From DATFQI01 sp963831105 (GTDB taxonomy: Bacteria > Actinomycetota > Thermoleophilia > Solirubrobacterales > Solirubrobacteraceae): DNA of 64,000 nucleotides. Within the stretch, counting starts at the first letter, position 1, and each line of letters starts with the position of its first letter. Position numbers and translations under genes: made by a program. The stretch spans positions 434,001 through 498,000 of the forward strand of contig CAWHOS010000007.1 of assembly GCA_963831105.1 (NCBI GenBank), given 5' to 3'. The notes under the pieces are model-generated. The model saw only the letters and a list, made by a program, of their open reading frames with translations, did not search any database and was not told where the DNA came from. Positions 43,653 to 51,891 of this stretch are shown here, one piece after another.

Positions 43653-44391
43653 GGGCGCCCTCCGCCTCTTCGACGAACCCCGCGCGGTCGGCGAGCCGCG
43701 CCGCGAGGTGGGCCGCGTAGGTCTCGCCGTCGGCCCAGTCGGCGGGCAGCTCGGCGGCGATCGCCTCGAGCCGGCCCGCGTCGAGCTTGGGGGCGAGCCG
43801 CGCGTCGGCGCCCGGGATCGGGCCGGCGAACGGCAGCAGGACGTGGTCGCGGATCGCCGGGAAGCGGTCGCCGGCGCGCGCGACCGGATCGCCGGGCGCG
43901 TGGTGGACGTAGAGCGCGGCGCCGTGGTCGATCAGCCACATGCCGTGATGCCAGCGCAGCAGGTTCGGGTTGCGCGGGGTGCGGTCGACGTTGAGCACGA
44001 GCGAGTCGAACCACACCACGTCCGCGGCCTGCTCGGGGTCGGGCGGGCTCTTGGGGGTGAACGGCAGCGCGCCCGGTAGGAAGTCCATGCCGAGGTTGCG
44101 GCCGCCGCTGGCCGCGATCAGCTCCTGGATCTCCGGATCGGGCTCGGCCGCGCCGAGCGCCGGGTCGAGCTCGAGGAACACGAGCTCGGGCACGGGCAGG
44201 CCGAGCGCGCGGGCGACCTCCCCGGCGACCAGTTCCGCGGCGAGCGCCTTGGTGCCCTGTCCCGCGCCGCGGAACTTCAGGACGTAGAGCCCGTCGTCGT
44301 CGGCCTCGACCAGCCCGGGCATCGAGCCGCCCTCGCGCAGCGGCGTCACGTAGCGGGTGGCGGTCACCGTGCGGAGCACGGCTGGCATCAT
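43645..44391 (-). CDS. HipA-like kinase
   Basis: 248-residue minimal kinase of the HipA/PI3K-like group. The catalytic segment is LVLNVDRTPRNPNLL (Asp and Asn of the catalytic loop), and LIDHGAALYV occupies the place of the metal-binding DFG-like motif; LYVLKFRGAGQGTKALAAEL carries the ATP-binding Lys. It lacks the N-terminal HipA subdomain and there is no HipB gene, so it is not a classical persistence module. ATG 44391 is only 8 bases from the divergent acetoacetyl-CoA synthetase ATG. Confidence 0.72.
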   Translation of the reverse strand: MMPAVLRTVTATRYVTPLREGGSMPGLVEADDDGLYVLKFRGAGQGTKALAAELVAGEVARALGLPVPELVFLELDPALGAAEPDPEIQELIAASGGRNLGMDFLPGALPFTPKSPPDPEQAADVVWFDSLVLNVDRTPRNPNLLRWHHGMWLIDHGAALYVHHAPGDPVARAGDRFPAIRDHVLLPFAGPIPGADARLAPKLDAGRLEAIAAELPADWADGETYAAHLAARLADRAGFVEEAEGARG

Positions 44392-44399
44392 GCCGGTCC

Positions 44400-46301
44400 A
44401 TGGGGCAGAAGCTGTGGGAGCCGCCGGAGGAGCTGGTCGAGGGCGCGCTGATGACGAAGTACATGCGCTCGCTCGACCGGGGCTTCGAGACCTACGAGGA
44501 CCTGCGCGCGTGGTCGGTCGAGGACCTCGAGGGCTTCTGGGCCTCGATCTGGGAGCACTTCGAGGTCGAGGGCTCCTACGAGCAGGTGCTCGCGGACCGC
44601 TCGATGCCGGGCGCGAAGTGGTTCACCGGCGCCGAGGTCAACTACGCCGAGCACGCCTTCCGCGGCAAGCCCGACGACCGCGTCGCGATCGTGCACGCCG
44701 GCGAGCTGCGCGACCAGGCCGAGGTCACCTGGGGCGAGCTGCGCGAGCAGGTCGCGGGCATCGCCGCCGGGCTGCGCGCGCTGGGGGTCGAGCGCGGCGA
44801 CCGCGTGGCCGCGTACATGCCCAACATCCCCGAGGCGATCGCGGCCTTCCTGGCCACCGCCTCGATCGGCGCCGTCTGGTCGAGCTGCTCGCCCGACTTC
44901 GGCGCGCGCAGCGTGATCGACCGCTTCGCGCAGATCGAGCCGAAGGTGCTGCTGGCGGTCGACGGCTACCGCTACAACGGCAAGGACTTCGACCGGGCGG
45001 ACACCGTCGCCGGCATCCACGGCGAGGTCGGCGGCGAGCTCGTGACGCTCGGCTACCTCGACGGCTCGGGCTGGCAGGACGGCTTCCTCGGCGACGGCGA
45101 GCTGGAGTTCGAGCGCCTGCCCTTCGACCACCCGCTGTGGGTGCTCTACTCGTCCGGCACCACCGGCCTGCCGAAGGCGATCGTCCAGAGCCAGGGCGGG
45201 ATCCTGCTCGAGCACCTCAAGAAGCTGCACCTGCACGTGAACGCGCAGGAGGGCGACCGGATCTTCTGGTTCACGACGACGGGCTGGATGATGTGGAACT
45301 TCCTCGTCGGCTGCCTGCTCACCGAGGCGTCGATCGTGCTCTACGACGGCAGCCCCGGCAGCCCCGACATGGGGGTGCTGTGGGATCTCGCGGAGTCGGC
45401 GCAGGTCACGACGTTCGGGACGAGCGCGTCCTACATCGCCTCCTGCATGAAGGCGGGCGTCGAGCCCGGCGACGGCCGCGACCTCTCGCGGCTGACGGCG
45501 GTCGGCTCGACCGGCTCGCCGCTCTCGCCCGAGGGCTTCCGCTGGGTCTACGAGCACGTCGGGAAGGACACGTGGCTGTTCTCCACCAGCGGCGGCACCG
45601 ACGTCTGCACGGCGTTCGTCGGCGGCTGCCCGCTGCTGCCGGTCTACGAGGGCGAGCTGCAGGCGCGCGCGCTCGGCTGCGCCGTCGAGTCCTGGAGCCC
45701 GGACGGCGAGCCGCTGATCGGCGAGGTCGGCGAGCTCGTGATCACCGAGCCGATGCCGTCGATGCCGATCTACTTCTGGGGCGACGACGACGGCGAGCGC
45801 TACCGCGAGAGCTACTTCGACATGTTCCCGGGCGTCTGGCGCCACGGCGACTGGATCGAGATCACCGAGCGCGGCACCGCGATCATCACCGGCCGCTCGG
45901 ACTCGACGATCAACCGCGGCGGCATCCGGATGGGCACCGCGGAGATCTACCGCGCCGTGCTCGCGCTCGACGACGTCACGGACGCGCTCGTCGTCGACAT
46001 CCCGCGCGACGGCGAGGAGAACTTCATGCCGCTGTTCGTCGTGCTGCGCGACGGGGCCGAGCTCGACGAGGAGCTCTCGAAGGCGATCAAGGCGCGGATC
46101 CGCGAGGACTGCTCGCCGCGGCACGTGCCGAACGAGATCGTGACGGTCGCCGAGGTGCCGCGCACGCTGTCGGGCAAGGTGCTCGAGCTGCCCGTCAAGA
46201 AGATCCTCCAGGGCACCGCTCCGGAGAAGGCGGCGAGCCGCGACTCGCTCGCCAATCCGAAGGCGCTGGACTTCTTCGTCGAGTACGCCGGGCGCGACTG
46301 A
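44400..46301 (+). CDS. Acetoacetyl-CoA synthetase
   Basis: 633-residue ANL-superfamily adenylating enzyme that activates acetoacetate to acetoacetyl-CoA. AMP-binding motif YSSGTTGLPKAIVQSQGG (about residues 252-269), FGTSASYIASCMKAG, STSGGTDVCTAFVGGCP and the C-terminal catalytic Lys in RTLSGKVLELPVKK. The N-terminal WEHFEVEGSYEQVL and the overall length match AacS, about the size of acetyl-CoA synthetase. It supports ketone-body or storage-polymer carbon use. It overlaps the end of the EamA gene by 107 bp. Confidence 0.85.
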   Translation: MGQKLWEPPEELVEGALMTKYMRSLDRGFETYEDLRAWSVEDLEGFWASIWEHFEVEGSYEQVLADRSMPGAKWFTGAEVNYAEHAFRGKPDDRVAIVHAGELRDQAEVTWGELREQVAGIAAGLRALGVERGDRVAAYMPNIPEAIAAFLATASIGAVWSSCSPDFGARSVIDRFAQIEPKVLLAVDGYRYNGKDFDRADTVAGIHGEVGGELVTLGYLDGSGWQDGFLGDGELEFERLPFDHPLWVLYSSGTTGLPKAIVQSQGGILLEHLKKLHLHVNAQEGDRIFWFTTTGWMMWNFLVGCLLTEASIVLYDGSPGSPDMGVLWDLAESAQVTTFGTSASYIASCMKAGVEPGDGRDLSRLTAVGSTGSPLSPEGFRWVYEHVGKDTWLFSTSGGTDVCTAFVGGCPLLPVYEGELQARALGCAVESWSPDGEPLIGEVGELVITEPMPSMPIYFWGDDDGERYRESYFDMFPGVWRHGDWIEITERGTAIITGRSDSTINRGGIRMGTAEIYRAVLALDDVTDALVVDIPRDGEENFMPLFVVLRDGAELDEELSKAIKARIREDCSPRHVPNEIVTVAEVPRTLSGKVLELPVKKILQGTAPEKAASRDSLANPKALDFFVEYAGRD

Positions 46302-47184
46302 CCGCGCCCGCGATCCCGGGCGGCAGCCGCCCGTCGGTCGACAGCCAGGAGCCGGCGAGGATCAGCAGCAGCCCGGCGATCGCGCCGGCGCCGGGCCGCT
46401 CGCCGAGCACCGCCGCGCCGAGCGCGAGCGCGACGACCGGGTTGACGTAGGTGATCACGAGCGCCCGGCCCGGGCCGATCTCGGCGATCAGGCGGCCGAA
46501 GACGACGAACGCCGCGGCCGTGCACAGCAGGCCGAGCACGACGAGGCTCAGCAGCGCGTCGGTCGACGGCGTCTCGCTCGGCAGGCCGACGACCGTGACC
46601 GGCGTCAGGAACACCGCCGCGATCGCCAGCGAGACTCCCATCACGGCGCGCTGGTCGAGATCCGAGAGGTGGCGGCGCAGCACCATCGGGCCGGCGGCGT
46701 AGCCGAGCGAGGCGATCAGGATGAACGCGGCGCCAAGCAGCTCGTCGCTCTGGCCCGCGACGTCGATCCCGACGAGCACGACGACGCCCGTGAAGCCCAC
46801 CAGCAGGCCGACGAGCCGGCTGCCCGTGGCGCGCTCGGCGCGGTCGAAGCGCAGGGCCAGCACCGCGACCAGCAGCGGCACGGAGGCGATGATGATCGCG
46901 GCCAGCGACGAGTCGACGTGCTGCTCGCCGGCGGCGATCAGCGGGAACGGGATCGAGATCTCCAGGAACGCGTAGGCGGCCAGCCAGCGGCCACGGCCCT
47001 TGAGCGAGCGCAGCGCCCCGGCCCGGTACGCGAGCGGCAGCAGGACCACGGCGGCCAGCACGACCCGCGACCACGCCACGAACGCCGCCGAGAGCCCGTC
47101 GTCCACGGCGACCTTGATGAACAGGTACGGGATGCCCCAGAGCACGGACATCGTCGCGAACCCCGCCCACGCTCGTGCCGTCAT
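46195..47184 (-). CDS. EamA/DMT-family transporter
   Basis: 329 residues with ten predicted TM helices in two EamA repeats (about 1-140 and 145-290), for example SVLWGIPYLFIKVAVDDG and the second-half AAFVVFGRLIAEIGPGRALV. Likely exports or imports small metabolites. The last 35 residues are Arg/Pro/Ser-rich and overlap the 3' end of the synthetase gene on the other strand; the natural end is probably near 46304, so the stop may have been lost or a base inserted. ggag lies before ATG 47184. Confidence 0.75.
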   Translation of the reverse strand: MTARAWAGFATMSVLWGIPYLFIKVAVDDGLSAAFVAWSRVVLAAVVLLPLAYRAGALRSLKGRGRWLAAYAFLEISIPFPLIAAGEQHVDSSLAAIIIASVPLLVAVLALRFDRAERATGSRLVGLLVGFTGVVVLVGIDVAGQSDELLGAAFILIASLGYAAGPMVLRRHLSDLDQRAVMGVSLAIAAVFLTPVTVVGLPSETPSTDALLSLVVLGLLCTAAAFVVFGRLIAEIGPGRALVITYVNPVVALALGAAVLGERPGAGAIAGLLLILAGSWLSTDGRLPPGIAGAVSRARRTRRRSPAPSDWRASRGSPPSPERCPGGSS

Positions 47185-47400
47185 CGTCTCCAGTCTCGCA
47201 TCGCCGCTGCCCGCCGTGGCGCCGTAGCGCCGTGGCGCCGGGCGCGCCGGCGGGCGCCGGGGGCGCCGGGGGCGCCGGGGCGACTCGCCGGCTGGCGCCT
47301 TGGGCCGCTCTGGCTTGCGGGCGTTTGAACGGCGGGCTTGTGCGGAGGTGAGTTTGGCCGGGGCTCGGCACTACGGCTGAGAGTCGCCCCAGCCTGGTCG

Positions 47401-47443
47401 GTGGAGTCACTTTGCACGCTATAGCGGGGTCAATCGACTCCAC
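47401..47443 (-). repeat. 43-bp imperfect palindrome with CTATAG core, copy 3 (divergent)
   Basis: Arms GTGGAGTC and GACTCCAC with the centre GCTATAGC. Relative to the other copies the arm ends change CA/TG to TC/GA together, so pairing is kept. Inner TTTGC and GGTCAA match the GCAAA and TTGACC of copy 1 in inverted orientation. Confidence 0.7.
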
Positions 47444-47452
47444 TTGCTGCGG

Positions 47453-47495
47453 ATGGAGCAAGTTTGCGGGCTATAGGCCGGTCAAGTTGCTCCAC
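47453..47495 (-). repeat. 43-bp imperfect palindrome with CTATAG core, copy 2
   Basis: Arms ATGGAGCA and TGCTCCAC, inner GTTTGCGG, central GCTATAGG and CCGGTCAA. On the minus strand it matches copy 1 (2245-2287) at all but two of 43 positions. It lies 9 bases from copy 3 and in the same orientation as it. Confidence 0.75.
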
Positions 47496-47523
47496 CCACG
47501 CCCGGGCGACCCTTACCTCCCCC

Positions 47524-47542
47524 ACCCAGCCGCCGTTGACGT
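47524..47542 (-). repeat. 19-bp block shared with 2149-2167 (inverted)
   Basis: Exact inverted copy of the block after the DUF853 stop. Here it lies 48 bases after the RecQ stop on the minus strand, and 28 bases before palindrome copy 2. Confidence 0.6.
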
Positions 47543-47590
47543 TCGGCCGGACCCGCCGGCCACGCCCACGGCGCCAGCCGAAGCGGCGCG

Positions 47591-49729
47591 TCAGAACGCC
47601 GTGGCGAGCGCCAGCGGGAAGACGGCCGCGGCGCCGCGGCGGCGCAGCTGGCCCGCGGTCATCGCGAGCGTCCAGCCGCTGAAGCGGACGTCGTCGACGA
47701 GCAGGCACGCGCCCGGCGGCAGCTCGCCCGCGACGCGGAACGCCCCGCGCACGTTGGCGACCTGCTGCGCCGAGTTGGCCATCTCGCGCTGCGGCGGCCG
47801 GTCCTGCGCGCGCTCGAGCACCGGCGCGAACGGCTTGCCGAGCGCCGCCGCGAGCCGCACCGCGAAGTCGGACACGATGTCCGCACCGGCCGAGCCGGCC
47901 GCACCGTCGGCGCCGGCCTCGCAGATCGGCGCTGCGTCGCCGGGTGCGCCGGCGGCGGCCGCGACGGGGCGGCGCGCGGGCACCGCGGCGATCCAGTCCG
48001 CCGGGATCGCCCAGGCGCGGACGAGGTCGGCCGCGGCGGTCACGAGGTCGTCGGAGAAGCGGCCGGCGCGGAGGCCGGCCTGGATCTCGGGGTGCCAGCC
48101 GCCGTCGCCGAGCCGGGCGAGGGCCCGGCCCTCCTCGGCGCGGACGTCCTCGGGGAGCTTCTTCATCGCGCCCGAGTCGTCCGGGGCCATCTTCTTGACG
48201 TCGATGACGAGCGGACGGGAGCGGAGCAGCAGCGCGGCCTCGCGGACGAGCTGCGGGTCCAGCGTGCCGGTGAACCTCGGGCCGGCGCAGACCGCGCAGA
48301 TCCCGCAGTCCTCGGCGGCGGGGTCGTCCAGCTGCTCGCGCAGCACGCGCATCAGGCAGCGGCCGTCGGCGCCGAAGGCGGCCATCGCGCGCTGCTCCTG
48401 CCGGCGCAGCTCCGTGATCCGCGAGTAGCGCTCCGCGTCGTAGGTCCAGTCGCCGCCCGCCGGCACCCAGCGCGAGCCGGCGCGCCCGACCGCGCCCTCG
48501 ACGTCGAGCACCTTGAGCATCGCCTCGATGCGGCCGCGGCCGAGGTTGACCTCCGCGGTCAGCTCGGGCGTCGAGGCGCCCTCCTCGCCGGCCGCCTCGA
48601 TGCGCGCGAGCACCCGCTCGACCAGCTCGCGGCGCGGGAACGCCTGCTCGATGAAGAAGTCCTGGATCCGGCGGTCCTCGGCGCCGCGCAGCAGGACGAC
48701 CTCCGCGCGCTCGATCGCGCGGCCCGCGCGCCCGACCTGCTGGTAGTAGGCGATCACGGAGCCCGGCGCCTGGTAGTGCACGACGAACCCGAGGTCGGGC
48801 TTGTCGTAGCCCATCCCGAGCGCGCTCGTGGCCACGACGCACTTGAGCTCGTTGCTGAGCAGCCGGTCCTCGACCGCGATCCGGCGCTCGGACTCGATCT
48901 CGCCGCTGTAGGCCTCGGCGGGGATCCCGCGCGTGTTCAGCCACTCCGCGACGACGTCGGCGTCGCGCTTGGTGAGCGTGTAGACGATGCCCGAGCCCGG
49001 GAGCTGCTCCAGCCACGTCGCGAGCCACGCCAGCCGGTCGGCCTGACCCGGCAGCTCGACGACCTCGAAGCGCAGGCTCGAGCGCCCCAGCTCGCCGCGG
49101 TAGGTCTTGACCGCGCCGCCCAGCTGCTCCTCGACGTCGCCGACCACGCGGTCGTTCGCCGTCGCGGTCGTGCCGAGCACCGGCACGCCCTCGGGCAGCG
49201 CCGCGAGCATGTCGCGCAGGCGCCGGTAGTCCGGCCGGAAGTCGTGCCCCCAGTCGCTGATGCAGTGCGCCTCGTCGACGACGACGAGCCCGACCCGCTC
49301 GGCGAACAGCGGCAGCATGTCCTGACGGAAGCGGGGGTTGTTGAGCCGCTCCGGGCTGATCAGCAGCAGGTCGACCGCGTCGTCGGCCAGCAGCGCGCGG
49401 ACCTCGTCCCACTCGTCGCGGTTGGTCGAGTTGATCGTGAGCGCGCTGATGCCGAGCCGCTCGGCCGCCGCGATCTGGTTGCGCATCAGCGCCAGCAGCG
49501 GCGAGACGATCAGCGCCGGCCCGGCGCCGCGCTCGCGCAGCAGCGCGGTGGCGAGGAAGTAGACGGCCGACTTGCCCCACCCCGTGCGCTGCACGCACAG
49601 CACCCGCGCGCGGTCGGCCACCAGATCGCGCACCGCCTCGAGCTGGTGCTCGCGGAACTCGGCCTCGGGGCCCGCGAGCTCGCGGAGCAGCTCGTTGGCG
49701 CGGGCTTCGAGTGTGGCGGTCTCGGACAT
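47591..49729 (-). CDS. RecQ-family DNA helicase fused to a phosphoribosyltransferase-like domain
   Basis: 712 residues. Helicase motif I is QRTGWGKSAVYF, DEAH box VVVDEAHCISDWGHDF, motif III TTATAND, motif VI QQVGRAGRA. A RecQ zinc site follows (CLMRVL, then CGICAVC). The C-terminal 110 residues end with LLVDDVRFSGWTLAM, the PRPP-binding signature of type I phosphoribosyltransferases (ComF-like), so the protein couples DNA unwinding with a PRTase-fold. ATG 49729 is chosen because TAACGT (49737-49742, minus strand) ends 7 bases before it. Confidence 0.85.
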   Translation of the reverse strand: MSETATLEARANELLRELAGPEAEFREHQLEAVRDLVADRARVLCVQRTGWGKSAVYFLATALLRERGAGPALIVSPLLALMRNQIAAAERLGISALTINSTNRDEWDEVRALLADDAVDLLLISPERLNNPRFRQDMLPLFAERVGLVVVDEAHCISDWGHDFRPDYRRLRDMLAALPEGVPVLGTTATANDRVVGDVEEQLGGAVKTYRGELGRSSLRFEVVELPGQADRLAWLATWLEQLPGSGIVYTLTKRDADVVAEWLNTRGIPAEAYSGEIESERRIAVEDRLLSNELKCVVATSALGMGYDKPDLGFVVHYQAPGSVIAYYQQVGRAGRAIERAEVVLLRGAEDRRIQDFFIEQAFPRRELVERVLARIEAAGEEGASTPELTAEVNLGRGRIEAMLKVLDVEGAVGRAGSRWVPAGGDWTYDAERYSRITELRRQEQRAMAAFGADGRCLMRVLREQLDDPAAEDCGICAVCAGPRFTGTLDPQLVREAALLLRSRPLVIDVKKMAPDDSGAMKKLPEDVRAEEGRALARLGDGGWHPEIQAGLRAGRFSDDLVTAAADLVRAWAIPADWIAAVPARRPVAAAAGAPGDAAPICEAGADGAAGSAGADIVSDFAVRLAAALGKPFAPVLERAQDRPPQREMANSAQQVANVRGAFRVAGELPPGACLLVDDVRFSGWTLAMTAGQLRRRGAAAVFPLALATAF

Positions 49730-49789
49730 CTCGTCCACGTTAGGCGGTCGGGCGGATTGTTCGCCCCCCGCCGGCGGAGCCACCCGGCG

Positions 49790-49845
49790 CGCGGCGCCCG
49801 GCGCGCGGTCGCCCGGCGCCCGGCGCCCGGCGCGCGCGCGGCGCG
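49790..49845. repeat. GGCGCC-rich low-complexity tract
   Basis: Intergenic units of the type cggcgcccggcgc between RecQ and the pyrophosphatase gene; similar to the tract at 47220-47285. Strong secondary structure is expected on either strand, and it may help terminate transcription of the pyrophosphatase gene. Confidence 0.4.
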
Positions 49846-49846
49846 G

Positions 49847-51466
49847 TCAGGCCGCGAGGATCTTCGGCGCGACCTGCTTCTTGCGGCTCATCACGCCCGG
49901 CAGCGCGACCGCCCCGTCCTCGGCCCGCTCGCCGAACGCGCGCTCGACGGCGGCCACGTCGCCCGCGACGAGCAGCGTGGTCGCGCGCTCCACGATGTCG
50001 GTGACCATCAGCGCGGCGATCTCGTGCCCGGCGTCGGAGCGCACCGCCTCGAGCGCCTCGCGCAGCTCGCCCGCGCGCGAGAGCAGCTCGTCGCCGACCA
50101 CCTCGACCTGCCCGACGAGCGCCGTCCGCTCGCCCGAGAGCTCGTAGGCCTTCGCGTCGCGCCGCACGATCTCGGAAGCGGACAGCTCCGACACGTCCGA
50201 GGACGCGCGGAACATCTCGAGCCCGAAGGCCTCCACCTCCACGTCGAGCTGCTCCCCGAGCCGCTCCGCCACGCGGCGGTCGCGGTCCGTCGTGGTCGGC
50301 GAGGTCAGCACCACGGTGTCCGAGAGCACGGCGGCGAGCAGCATCGCGGCGGCGGGCCGCCCGGGCTCGAGCCCCTCGGCCGCGAACCGCTCGAACACGA
50401 GCGTCGCCGTCGACCCGACCGGGTCGAACGTCGCGCGCACCGGGACGTGCGTCTCGATCGAGCCGATGTGATGGTGGTCGAGGATCTCGACGATCTCCGC
50501 CTGCTCGATCCCGGGCGCGCTCTGGGACTCCTCGGCGTGGTCGACCAGGATCACCTTGCGCGGCTGCGGCCCGACGAGCGCCGAGCGGGTCACGAGCCCG
50601 AGCGCCCGCCCGCGGGAGTCCACCACCACCGCGGCGCGGTAGTCGACCTCCAGGATCTCCGGCGTCACGTCCTCGAGCACGTCGTCCGGCTCGACGGTCA
50701 GCGGCTCGACGTCCATGACCCGCCCGACCGGCACGGCGAGCTGGATCATGCGCGCGCTCACGTAGGAGTCCAGCGGCGAGACGACGAGGTTCACGTGCGC
50801 CTCGCGCGCGGCGGCGAGGACGTCCTCGCCCGGCCGCGTGCCGTTGGAGAGCACGAGCAGGTCGACGCCGAGCTCGATCGCGGCCTTCTGGGACGCGGGC
50901 AGGTCGCCGACCACGGCGATGTCCCCCTCGCCGACGATGTCGCGCAGCGCCTCGGCCTCCATCGCGAGCACCCACAGCCGGCCGGACACGTCGCCGTCGC
51001 CCGTGACGAGGATCTCGGCGTCGAGCACATCGCAGACGGCCTCGAGCCGGACGGGCCGGCTCGCGAAGTCCGACGCGTCCCGCGACTCGCGGATGTAGCG
51101 GCGGGCGAGCGCGTTCTCCGAGAGCACCCCGGCGAGCGTGCCGTCGTCGTCGAGCACGGCGACGAGGTCGACCCCCTCCCGGCCCATCGCGAGCCCGACG
51201 TCGCGGATCGGGTCGTCCTCCGCCGCGGTGACCGGACACGGCACCATCACGTCCCGGACGCGCAGCTTGACGTGGGCCAGGAGCTCGGGCGCCTCGGCGC
51301 CGGCGCGCTCGAGCGCCCACGCCGTCTGGGCGTTGACCTCGCCGAGCCGCGCCGCCACGTACTCGTCCCCGTCCTCCATCCGGTTCTTGAGCTCGGCGTA
51401 GCCGATCGCCGCTCCGATCGAGTCCAGATCGGGATTGCGGTGCCCCGTGACGAGGATCGTGGCCAC
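49847..51466 (-). CDS. Manganese-dependent inorganic pyrophosphatase with CBS and DRTGG domains
   Basis: 539 residues: DHH N-terminal lobe (TGHRNPDLDSIGAAIGYAEL), CBS domain (VRDVMVPCPVTAAEDDPIRD), DRTGG domain (about 185-290), second CBS (GRVMDVEPLTVEPDD), then the DHH active site EILDHHHIGSIE and a DHHA2 lobe. It hydrolyses pyrophosphate; CBS/DRTGG forms are regulated by adenine nucleotides. GTG 51466 is chosen because TATTCT (51474-51479, minus strand) ends 7 bases before it; the 53 in-frame codons upstream are low-complexity. Confidence 0.85.
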   Translation of the reverse strand: MATILVTGHRNPDLDSIGAAIGYAELKNRMEDGDEYVAARLGEVNAQTAWALERAGAEAPELLAHVKLRVRDVMVPCPVTAAEDDPIRDVGLAMGREGVDLVAVLDDDGTLAGVLSENALARRYIRESRDASDFASRPVRLEAVCDVLDAEILVTGDGDVSGRLWVLAMEAEALRDIVGEGDIAVVGDLPASQKAAIELGVDLLVLSNGTRPGEDVLAAAREAHVNLVVSPLDSYVSARMIQLAVPVGRVMDVEPLTVEPDDVLEDVTPEILEVDYRAAVVVDSRGRALGLVTRSALVGPQPRKVILVDHAEESQSAPGIEQAEIVEILDHHHIGSIETHVPVRATFDPVGSTATLVFERFAAEGLEPGRPAAAMLLAAVLSDTVVLTSPTTTDRDRRVAERLGEQLDVEVEAFGLEMFRASSDVSELSASEIVRRDAKAYELSGERTALVGQVEVVGDELLSRAGELREALEAVRSDAGHEIAALMVTDIVERATTLLVAGDVAAVERAFGERAEDGAVALPGVMSRKKQVAPKILAA

Positions 51467-51493
51467 GGCGCGCAGAATAGGTCCCCGACAACG

Positions 51494-51781
51494 ATGGCCT
51501 TCGTCTACCTCCTCCGCTGCGCCGACGGCTCGCTCTACTGCGGCTGGACCATCGACGTGCCCAAGCGGGTCGAGGCCCACGCCAGCGGCCGCGCCAGCCG
51601 CTACACGGCCGCCCGCAGGCCGCACGCGCTCGCGGCCGCCTGGGAGGTGCCGACCCGCACCGACGCGCGCAGGCTCGAGGCGCGCATCAAGCGGCTGACC
51701 GCACGGGAGAAGCGCCGCCTGGTCGCCGGCGCGGAGCTCGAAGGTGCAACACCGGTGCGGTTTGCTTCACCGCATCCCTAG
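51494..51781 (+). CDS. GIY-YIG domain protein (UPF0213-like)
   Basis: 95 residues, one GIY-YIG nuclease domain: FVYLLRCADGSLYCGWTIDV carries the two conserved motifs, with KRVEAHASGRASRYTAARRP following, and an Arg-rich helix ARRLEARIKRLTAREKRR. Proteins of this small type are predicted DNA-structure endonucleases, role unknown. Divergent from the pyrophosphatase gene by 27 bases. Confidence 0.75.
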   Translation: MAFVYLLRCADGSLYCGWTIDVPKRVEAHASGRASRYTAARRPHALAAAWEVPTRTDARRLEARIKRLTAREKRRLVAGAELEGATPVRFASPHP

Positions 51782-51815
51782 GGGAAGTTCCTCCCGCGAC
51801 AGGCATGGCACCCGC

Positions 51816-51838
51816 CTTTCTCCGGAGTCCGGAGAAAG
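51816..51838. promoter_or_regulatory. Perfect palindrome upstream of the 2TM gene
   Basis: ctttctccgga (51816-51826) and tccggagaaag (51828-51838) are exact inverted copies around a single G. With a one-base centre it is better suited to a protein dimer than to a hairpin. It follows the GIY-YIG stop by 34 bases. Confidence 0.55.
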
Positions 51839-51846
51839 TCATACTG

Positions 51847-51884
51847 GATGGCGTCAGGGAACACACGCCATCGACTCAGGGAAC
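51847..51884 (+). promoter_or_regulatory. Structured leader of the 2TM gene
   Basis: gatggcgt/acgccatc (51847-51854, 51865-51872) form an 8-bp stem, and TCAGGGAAC occurs twice in direct orientation (51854-51862, 51876-51884). The second copy contains the AGGGA Shine-Dalgarno for ATG 51892. If the stem forms, the first copy sits in its loop. Confidence 0.45.
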
Positions 51885-51891
51885 CATGAAC

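Larger units (their letters stand above)
47185..47590. other. 406-bp intergenic region with low-complexity GC tract and repeats
   Basis: Between the EamA start (minus strand) and the RecQ stop (minus strand). From 47220 to 47285 it is a run of ggcgccggg-type units. Two 43-bp palindromes (47401-47443, 47453-47495) and the 19-bp block (47524-47542) follow. No coding sequence is convincing; the open frames here are too short or unlike proteins. Confidence 0.6.

Noticed and set aside
43645..44391. HipBA persistence toxin-antitoxin system
   Set aside because: No HipB-type helix-turn-helix gene is adjacent and the kinase lacks the HipA N-terminal subdomain; the partner is DUF3037.
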